Of a DNA stretch of 64,000 nucleotides, positions 55,632-64,000 are shown one piece after another. The stretch is from Cystobasidium ongulense (Eukaryota > Basidiomycota > Cystobasidiomycetes > Cystobasidiales > Cystobasidiaceae), in contig BQUP01000001.1 of NCBI GenBank assembly GCA_022835595.1, positions 1,674,001-1,738,000 of the forward strand, in the 5' to 3' direction. Under the pieces are notes generated by a model. The model was not told the origin of the DNA. It searched no databases and saw nothing but the letters and a program-made list of their open reading frames with translations. Numbering within the stretch: position 1 is the first letter of the stretch; each line of letters opens with the position of its first letter. The position numbers were made by a program, and so were the translations under genes.

Positions 55632-58600
55632 ATGTCGCGCCATAGAGCCGTCCGGAATCTTGACTTGGATGGTATGCTCTGCTTGATTTCGCCCTCAGAA
55701 TGGAAGCCTACGAGCTGTCCACTGACAAGCTTGCCCGCGCAGATGAACTCGATGACGCTGCGTTTTCAGATGAAGACCAGGAGGAGTATCGTAAGTAGTA
55801 TCGCCTTCCATCAAGTGAAGAGATGGCCTAACAGTATCTAAATTCGCAACAGCTGGCATCACACCAGACCAGCAAGGTGCGTCCATCGTCTGCAGCCAAT
55901 CCAGCCATGCTCGTCACGCAGAGGCAATCGAGGACGAGCGAAGCATCAAGCTCGTTCATTCCTCCGACATTCGGAAGCTCACGCATGATCTACTACAGTG
56001 CAACTAGCTTCTGCTCTAAGTAGCATACTTTCTGTCCTTGGATCTAGCTCGGGAGTATCCGATAAAGACATCAAAGATGCTCTATGGTACTACTACTTCG
56101 ACCAGGAAAAGACGATTGCATATCTGCTGGATCAGCAACACAAGAAGAGTGTAGCTAAGGAAAAGGCAGAAGCAGGTAAGCTTTCTCTCTTACCCCTTCA
56201 CAATGAAACCCCAACTCCCTACCTCGTCCGTACACCGTCCATCGACCCAATTTTTGAACCATGGTCAACTTAGACGAATTGGAAGATGCCGATTTGGCCA
56301 AAGAAACGCAATCGCATATGTCAATAGATAGTCCTCGTTCATTACCTCAACCAACTACGGCGAACGACACTCCTCAGCCAGCCAAAAAGAGCCTGTCAGC
56401 GTTGGCAGCGGCTGCTCGACAGCCGTCGGCTGCAGGGTCATCTAAATTAGCATCATTGGCAGCTGCAAAGGCTAAGCCAGCTGGCAGCGGCAGCGATAGA
56501 TTTAGCTTGAGCAGACTTGCTTCAAAATCCCATGCCCCTCCCTCATCGGCGGCTCGCAGACCTCTCAGTAGCCTCGCTAGCAAGGCAACAGCAGCTAGCA
56601 ATGATGTGGAGATGTCAGATACTACTCAGCCAGAATCGCAAATCCCTCAGCCCAAACTATCAAAGCTGCAGCAACGTATACAACGCGGAGGCGTCGATTC
56701 AAGGAGCGCACATGGCAAGATGGATCACTCTAGCAAAGAAGAAGAGCTAGCGGAGGCAGATGTCTGGCAATTGCCCTCTTGCCCACTCTTTCAGGCCAAT
56801 CCCAAGGCATACACAGGCCCGTCTCCTTTCGCTGGTGTCCTTGCTCCTTCACACGCCTCTCGTCACGGACCTGAGGCAGACGCTATCACTGCCCAAGCTA
56901 TCAATGGTGGACTTGAGAAGCTCCACAAGCTTCCTTCTAGTCAGCTCTCTCAACGAAACTCATCACCGAACATTGGCAAGGTCGCTACTTCCCTTCGGAA
57001 ATGATGATATCGTCTTTCAAATTTCCAATTGGTCGATGGACGGTCCGGTCTCTCCAGCAAATTCAATCCCTTGCTCGCCATAGTCTGCATGGCTGACATA
57101 TCGTTTCATCGCATGTCCTTCTTTACATCTCCTCCCGTGATGCTGCAGCCGCCCAACGGAAGAAAGCACCTGGCTCATCGAAAGCCAGCACTCCCGCATC
57201 GAGTCGACCTGGGACACCGACCAAATCAGCCTCCAAGAACAAAGCTGCCGGCTCGAGTAGTCTATCGAAGACAAGTACCTTACCGTCTGACGTCGGCGCG
57301 AGTCACACCGGCGCGTCAACTTCGCAACTATCCCAAGATCTGAAGGGACTCGGACTTGACGATGATGACATTTACACCCAAGAAGATACTTCCGCTCTGC
57401 CTACAATATCTATAGCCAAGGAGAAGCTGGTAGAAGAAATAAAACAAAAAGAACTCGAAGCTGACTACAAGCCCGTGCTGAGCATGGTGGTCATAGGTGC
57501 GTTGTCTTTTAATACTGTATAATCATTAGCATTTTGACCATCTAAACCTATTTCTGGACAGGCCACGTGGATGCTGGCAAATCTACCTTGATGGGTCGCA
57601 TGTTGGCGGACTTAGGCGAGTTGAGCGAACGAGCTGTTAGCGCAAATCAAAGGCAGTCGGAGAAGTTAGGTAAGGGCTCTTTCGCCCATGCTTGGGCATT
57701 AGACGCTCGCCCGGAAGAACGTGAAAGGTAAGAGCCCCTCGGTATGCAATCAATCGTTTGTTCAATCGGATCTGACGTGCCCTGCAGAGGTGTCACTATA
57801 GACATTGGTATCGACTCCTTCACAACACAACATAGACGATTTACACTGCTGGACGCACCGGGACATCGAGACTTCATACCGAATATGATTTCGGGAGCTT
57901 CGCAAGCGGATACGGCTCTTCTCGTAGTCGACGCTTCGACTGGCGCATTTGAGAGCGGCTTCAACGAAGGAGGTCAGACGCGAGAGCATGCACTATTGGT
58001 CAGAAGCTTTGGAGTTCAGCAACTTGTAGTTGCTGTGAATAAACTTGACGCGGTACTTGCACGCCCTCACAATCCGTAGGAAAAAGCAGGTGCTGACCGC
58101 CATTATATCTCAGGTTGGCTGGTCTCAACATCGATTCGAGCATATCGTCGAAAAGCTAGAACCATTCTTAGTCCAGGCTGGTTACAATCAATCTAAACTG
58201 TCATTTATTCCGTGCGGTGCGATGTCCGGCGAGAATTTGGTGGAGCGTCGGTCATCAGAGCTTAATGCCTGGTATCACGGCAAAACTATTATCGAGACTC
58301 TGGATACACTCGCTGTTCCCGAGCGCGCATTGGAAGCATCGCTGCGGATACCTGTGTCGAACGTGTTCAAAGGCCAGTCTAGTGGTCCGTCTGGCTTGGG
58401 TGTTACTGGTCGTATTGAGAGCGGCGTTGTTCAAGTGGGGGAAAGGATTGCGGTACTGCCTGGTGACGAGACTGCTGTCGTCAAGAGTGAGTACAGGCGT
58501 TAGGCGGCTTCGTCAACATGATATGCTGATGACTTTTGAGAAGGCATCGAGATTGATGGCGAACCGTCCACTTACGCTACCGCCGGCTCCAACGTCACGC

Positions 58601-59197
58601 TGTACCTCGCAGCGATCGACCCGCTATATGTCAATGTCGGTTGCGTACTCTGCGAGCCCGAACATAAGATACCACTTGCATCGTCTTTTGTCGCTCAGAT
58701 CGTTACTTTCGAGCTCAAATTCCCCATAACGATGGGTTTCGCCGTAAGTTTCATCGAATCTGCATCACGGTAATCAAGCTTAGCCTTCCACTTGCGCACA
58801 TCAGGTGGAACTCTTCTATCACAGCAAGGAAACGCCAGCTACAATAACGAAAATTGAAGCTACGCTGGACAAAGCGACTGGCGAGGTCATTAAGCACAGC
58901 CCCAGGTAGGCACGCCCCACTGGAAACTGTATTTACGATTCGAGCTAATAAGTCCGTCGGCAGAATGGTATCGAAAGGGTTATCTGCAAGAGTGGTCGTC
59001 AAGCTTAGAGCGTCAACTACTTCTGGCAAGACTGCTAGCATCCCGATCGAGACGTTTGCCTCTAACAAGAACATGGGCAGAATACTTGTGCGCCGAGGTG
59101 GCGAAACTGTAGCAGCTGGTAAGCGTTCATATCCTGTCACTTACCACAAATACTGACAAACAGTCCTACAGGTATTGTGCTGAACCTGTTAGAATAG
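55632..59197 (+). CDS. HBS1: HBS1, eRF3-like translational GTPase of ribosome rescue
   Basis: About 13 exons. HBS1 delivers Dom34/Pelota to stalled ribosomes in no-go and non-stop decay. The N-terminus [13 protein letters not shown] and an HBS1-N module ([29 protein letters not shown]) are followed by an Ala/Ser-rich linker. The GTPase has G1 [10 protein letters not shown]2-side RGVTIDIG, G3 DAPGH and G4 NKLD. Then come the two beta-barrel domains ([39 protein letters not shown]) and a final GIVLNLLE. Exons from 57562 on (57562–57727, 57788–58052, 58114–58486, 58544–58743, 58805–58905, 58964–59118, 59172–59197) are in phase, as are those up to 56274. The linker junction at about 56990–57140 is not resolved: the reading frame changes there without a convincing intron. 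Two introns end in AAG (55706 and 58543). Exon 3 is 24 bases. Confidence 0.92.
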
Positions 59198-59453
59198 AGT
59201 GATCTTGATGCTGCAAATTTCATCCTTGTCGGCTCGTGAAACACACTGCATAGCCATGGCAGTCGACCAAGTCTACACAGCATCGCTCGCAAAACCGTTA
59301 TCCCGGTCGACTGTGATACTGCTTGACTCTGACATCTCCCTCGGAAAGCTCGTCCTCCTCCTCCTACTGACAACCATCTTTCCTTTCCCCCTCTCCCACG
59401 CCTCTCCGATTCACTTCAACTTCCAGTGTTTCACAGATACTCTGGTACTCACG

Positions 59454-60642
59454 ATGGCTGATCTACACACTGTTTCAGCTCCCAGGGAAGACGAAGACAC
59501 TGAAACGACCTTGCGCAAGTCGTCCACAAGTCGATCCAAGAAAGGTGAAGCAACTCAAACTGCAGATGCCTTGTTAGGCGCCCAAAGCAGTGCAGGCGCC
59601 ACGGAGACCGACTTCACACAGATCGACGCTGCCATGGACGGGGACGTAAAGCAGCCCGATGGATCTGGCAGTCAGTAGTTTGTCTAACAGGCAGTTTGCC
59701 GTGATGTATAGAGACTAATGCCTTTACTTTACTTTCAGATACTATTTTCATTTTGTGCATCTTCGCGTTCGTCATTACTGCTCTAGGGCTCGGAGGTTTC
59801 CTTTGGCGAAAAAACAGGCAAGCCAAACACATGGGTAATTCTGCTCGTAACCCAGGTAAGTTGCTGTTTGGACTGGAGCCACGCTGTAATGCGCTAAGCT
59901 GCGGTGTTTAGATGGACAGAAAACTGGCGAGGCCGCAGCTTCGGGTTTGGCTGGCATATTTCGGCGCACAAAGAAAGGTCGCCCTGCTCCGCTTCCTCTG
60001 TCAAATATTGGTCCCGGCACTGGTACTGCAAAAGATCCATCTCTACCAGCATACTCGCCATTTGCAGCCGGGACGGGCCAATCGCCCTGGATGGGCAATT
60101 TCACGATGCAGACAGCCCAGCCAGTCAAGCAAGACGTCGAAAACCAAGCAGATACCGATTCTCAATCCATCAGAAACACCAAGTTGTCTCTTCGAGCCCG
60201 ACTCGAAGCCGCCGAAAGAGCCGGAAATCCTTTCTCTCCTTTCGCACCATTCAGCCCTGTCAATGCTTCTCCTCCTGTTGACTTGGAAAGAGGAAGTGTA
60301 GACGATGATGCTGACGACGAGAGCGAAGACGAGGAAGTAATCCGTGGCTCAAAAAAAAGCCACCTGCACAAGGCGTCATCCTCCTTGCGTTACGCTACTA
60401 ACATGCCGCAGCCATCCCCAGTACGCTACATGGACCCTGAAGCAGCTCAGGCTATGGGCATTCATCCTGATGTTATCAAGACTGCTCAGCCAGGAATCAG
60501 TGAAGATGAAATTGAGAGACGACGACTTCGCGCTCAACGTAGACTCGAAGAGCGGCAGCGCCTAGAGGAAGGCTCAGTCGTGGAAAATGGACAGATTCAG
60601 ACATCCCACTTCTCGGATATTGCGAGCGACCGACGAGTTTGA
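59454..60642 (+). CDS. single-pass membrane protein, unknown family
   Basis: Three exons (59454–59670, 59739–59855, 59912–60642) give about 354 residues. The first ~72 residues are polar Ser/Thr/Glu-rich without a signal peptide. A single membrane segment follows (IFILCIFAFVITALGLGGFLW, ~75–95), then basic RKNRQAKH, so the long C-terminal part should be cytosolic. It contains a Pro/Gly-rich stretch, RRTKKGRP, an acidic run (DDDADDESEDEE) and a late charged helix (SEDEIERRRLRAQRRLEERQ) likely to form a coiled coil. The upstream block PEAAQAMGIHPDVIK may be conserved. I do not recognise the family. Topology resembles fungal membrane scaffold proteins, but no function is claimed. Confidence 0.72.
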
Positions 60643-60931
60643 GCAGCTACATCTGTTTGCTATACTATTGCGGCCTAAGGGATAATCCGTAAATGCGACA
60701 CTGGACTATCCCTGAATCTACGAAACAACCCCCTGTTGTGTCAAAGACTTGTAACTCGCAATTGGCGCCCAGTTTTCCCTTAACTACACTTTTCACATCG
60801 TATACTCTCCTTATTTTCCCATGTTGTATTGATGTTTATCCCACTTTTCTTGAATCAGATCTACCTTGTATCATGCTTTGCTGTTGAAATCAAACTACCT
60901 TTCTCGAAGTACAAAGAAGGTCTTGCGAAAA
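60643..60931. other. convergent intergenic region
   Basis: About 290 T-rich bases between two 3' ends; nothing further seen. Confidence 0.5.
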
Positions 60932-63900
60932 CTACACAGCTCCGACCGTCATGCTTCGTTCTCTATCTCTCATATCATTATCTTGATAGCTGGCGGTATT
61001 TTGGCCTTGATGCTCCGGGCTTGTACTACCGTATCCCGGACTACGGCCTCTATTAGTTGCAGAGAGGATTCTTCTATGACTGACACTTCCGGACCCGTTT
61101 CTTGTAGGGGCCTCTATTGACTCCGTAGGGTCGCCATTGCCATATGCGTCCGAATCTACTTGGGTACTGTCTCCTGGAGGCGGGAGCTCGGCAGTCAAAG
61201 CCGCGACGGCTCGATCTTGGATTTCTTCGACATAATCGCGGAGCTCATACTCGGGCATACGGGAGCTGGAGGATACCGTAGAGACATTAGCCCATATGCC
61301 AGACCCGCCAACAGAGTGACTTACCTTTCGAATGCTTGTCGTAGATTTGCTGCGGTCTACAGTAGGAGAGGTCAGCGAGTACTCCAGTGCTTGGGAGGGT
61401 ATGTTTGCACGTACATTCAGCAAGGTCCTGCGTCTGTTGGCAATCTGTCCAAAGCAAGCTATCGTTTAGCAGGAGTCTAGGAACATCAACTGCCATCGGC
61501 TTACCTTTGTGCCAAGCGCGTCCTGCCGTCTGCTTGCCTCCAGGTGACTGAGGCGGTCCGCTGCTTCCTTGGCCCATAGAAGCATGTCTCTAGGTAGTGC
61601 AGCAACCTTGGCGATCTCTAAGCCATAGTTGGTTGCGGTCGTATGTCCATCCTTAACTCTGTGCGAGAAGTTGAGGGCGAAATCCTTATCGTATTCGCCT
61701 TCGTCGTTGACGACCCCCATCTCGGTTTCCAGATGAAGTGATACGACATTTGGATACATTGACAGAGTCGTAGAGAGGTCAAGGAAACTGTGGAGATAGT
61801 CTTTAGCTCATCTTGTAAAAAGAAAAATGAGCGAAGCCTACTGAGTCGCGAAGAAGCAATATGCCTGTCCATAAAGAAGAAATATTGTAAGGCCGGTGCG
61901 AGGGATCCCTCGAACTCGCACGAACTGACCTTCGAACGAACAATCTCCTCAGCTATCGCATGCGCAATCCCTACACCTGTAGATTGTGCGAGTGTAAGCA
62001 CCACAACTGCATATTCAGTAAAGTAGGAGCGCTTGCCTTCTTGCGGGCTGGTGCCTCGACCTAATTCATCAACAAGCACAAGTGCTTTCTGGGTTGCAGC
62101 TAGAGCGGATATGATCATGCTGGTAAAGCAAAGCACAGACTTCAGCGTGTGAATATGTCAGCGAAAGACTTGTTTCATTCACTGACGACATGCTCTTCAT
62201 TTCTAGTGCAAACGTTGATAGGTTTCCTTCAATAGAGTCATCGTTGGAGAGTCTGGTCAGGAGGGCATCATGCAGGCGGAATGAAGCATAGTCTGCTGGA
62301 ACATATGAACCAATCTAAGCCGAAACAAGTCAGCTGTGCAACTCTTCATTCGGCATGCAAAAGAATGAGAATGTACCTGACCCATGATGACGAGCATGGC
62401 AATTTGCTTGAGGAAGGTGGTCTTTCCTGACATGTTCGGCTGTGTCAACAAAGGTTGATTAGACTCCAGGCTATCTCAAAAGAGATTGCACGTACACCTG
62501 TGAGTATTTGAAAGGTAGCGGCATCGGTAGCATATGTATCATTCGGGACAAAAGCGCCTTCGGTGAACTTGTAGCGTTCTGAATTGACGGCAAGCTACGT
62601 TATGAGGTGTACTTACAAACAGAAAACAGCAAGGCGACTTACCTAGGACTGGATGCCTTCCATCTTTTATAGCCAGCGTATCGGTGAATTCGGGACGTAC
62701 ATAGGATGAGGACGTAGATGCGACATGTGCGAAAGCAACTAGCATATCGAGCATAGCTATGACTTCGGAGCATCGATACAGAGCGGCGATATGAGGGCTG
62801 ATCGATTGTAGGAGTTCATCCAGTACGCTAGAAATGGAAAGTACCCAGTTGAAGGGTTTGAAGACAGGAAGGCCCGTACACACGTTCTCACTCACTCGGA
62901 AGATAATAGGAAGACTTCGTCTAAACTTTGCTTGATGCGTTGATTACGTTTAAGCTAAAGCGCAAGGAAAAAACAGTTCAATAGATTTCAGGAAGGCTTA
63001 AAGCCTGTAATGACATACCAAATCCACGCAAGTGAAAGCTATCTTCTTGCCACGCTTGCCCTATGCAGAGTATACCATATCAATTGCTTCCTTGAAGTCG
63101 TTTAGCGACAGCCTGACTTACCATCTTGCTGAACACACGAGGCAACTCGCCTCCTTTTTCTTCTAAGACACTTTCGTGCATAAGGAAGGTGAATCCACCG
63201 GAAGCAGAGTAAGCCAATTCGACATCTTCCAATTGACCTTCGTATTTTGACTGTAGATCTTTGAGTAGCTCATCTACATCGTTGATGTTCTCCTTGTATG
63301 TCTCTCGAGCTACATCGAGTAGACGTTTCCTTTCTGCTTTGATGGCGAAAACTCGGGACGTTCTTGCGGAAAGAGCGGTCTTGGTCATTGACTGTTGGAA
63401 AAAGGATGAGAAATGATTAGCCATAAATATCAAAATTCAAACGTCCTTTGGCGGATCCGACTTACTGATAAGACTTGTTCGTTCAGCGTATTGTTGATCT
63501 CTTCGTCAATCATTCCCAATCGTCCATCATCTAAAACCTTCCCAATGGTATTCAACATGGCACTCTGACAACCTCCATCATCCATTAGGCAGGTTTTAAT
63601 TGAAGGAATAGCTTTAATGAAAGCTCTCAACTGTAGCACAAGAGCCAATTTCCTTTCACTTTCTTTTGCAGGATCTAAATTCTTTCTGTTGTTATTTCTT
63701 TGTGCTGCATTTACTGATATTGCAGATTGAATACTACCTGTTATCTTATCTGCGTCTATACGCTCTAATCCCTTCAAAGCTCTTCTTACGTTCTTGAAAC
63801 GATCTTCTGAAGCCATGAACTCTGCTACTACGTCTAAGCGGGTTTCGATGAGCTTGGCATCAGTTGACGGAGATAGGATGTTGCTCCGTAGCTAGGAGAA

Positions 63901-64000
63901 GGTTCTTGCATGTCAGCAAGTACAATCTTGAGCCTATGGGATCCGTGCATTAGACTCACCAGTCTCGCAGCCATAGGGGTGTAGCAGTGATTAAGGAAGC
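60932..64000 (-). CDS. MSH4: meiotic MutS homologue MSH4 (5' part beyond the window)
   Basis: About 16 exons are visible. The 5' end lies past the right edge, the first seen reading FLNHCYTPMAARL. MSH4 forms a sliding clamp with MSH5 that stabilises meiotic recombination intermediates and promotes crossovers. Evidence: LRSNILSPSTD (core), GFTFLMHES, DGRHPVL, Walker A ILTGPNMSGKTTFLKQIA (split by an intron after GG), YVPADYASFRLHD, Walker B VLVDELGRGTSP, then GVGIAHAIAEEI, CFFATHF and HTTATNYGLEIAKVAALP. The N-terminal mismatch-binding domain of MSH2/MSH6 is out of view. Splicing is unusual: a GC–AG intron (donor at 62036–62035), a 23-base exon (61842–61864) and an AAG acceptor at 62140–62142. 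The last ~110 residues, after the helix YVEEIQDRAV, are a polar Ser/Gly-rich extension. Its presence suggests sexual competence. Confidence 0.93.

Overview
The window is a gene-dense fungal chromosome segment. The evidence is short introns of mostly 50–120 bases with GT–AG ends in nearly every gene, tightly packed genes on both strands, and a fungal protein repertoire: the SNF2/STH1 remodelling ATPase, the SSU-processome proteins MPP10 and UTP12, a GT32 mannosyltransferase, CHRD and double-psi-beta-barrel secreted proteins, an Fnx1/Vba-type transporter and the meiotic MSH4. The intron density and low-complexity-rich proteins suggest a basidiomycete, but I cannot name a genus. One 116-base assembly gap (N) lies at 37834–37949.

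Layout: 1–5007, a multi-KH RNA-binding protein (−). 6944–9967, MPP10 (+). 10134–11708, an unusual signal-peptide–FKBP–glutaredoxin–transmembrane fusion (−). 12154–13497, UCH37-type deubiquitinase (−). 13849–19168, SNF2/STH1 (−). 19656–21125, PTAR1-like prenyltransferase-alpha repeat protein (−). 21373–22875, 6-phosphogluconolactonase (+). 23375–24828, secreted DPBB protein (−). 25147–28499, UTP12/WDR3 (−). 28956–30239, a GPI-like surface protein (−). 31802–32654, CHRD protein (+). 33397–35821 or further, GT32 mannosyltransferase (−).

The stretch 36200–40500 is gene-poor and holds repeats, the assembly gap and one probable new 8-exon gene (38546–39674, +) next to a 43-base minisatellite. Then come an AMMECR1-domain protein (40516–41498, −) divergent from nascent polypeptide-associated complex alpha (41819–42596, +); a tandem pair of duplicated single-pass membrane proteins (43008–45228 and 46080–48541, −); a PCED1-like SGNH protein (49595–51344, −) divergent from an MFS transporter (52099–54442, +); three diverged ~342-base tandem repeats (54657–55600) running into the promoter of HBS1 (55632–59197, +); a single-pass membrane protein (59454–60642, +); and MSH4 (60932 to beyond 64000, −), cut by the right edge.

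There is no operon logic here. Shared themes are ribosome production and translation (MPP10, UTP12, NAC alpha, HBS1) and secretory-pathway or cell-surface proteins (FKBP–Grx, DPBB, GPI-like, CHRD, GT32, the duplicated pair, the SGNH protein). I assembled exon models by hand from splice signals and reading-frame continuity. Unless stated otherwise the phases add up across the whole model. No transposon, viral element, CRISPR array or tRNA could be supported.
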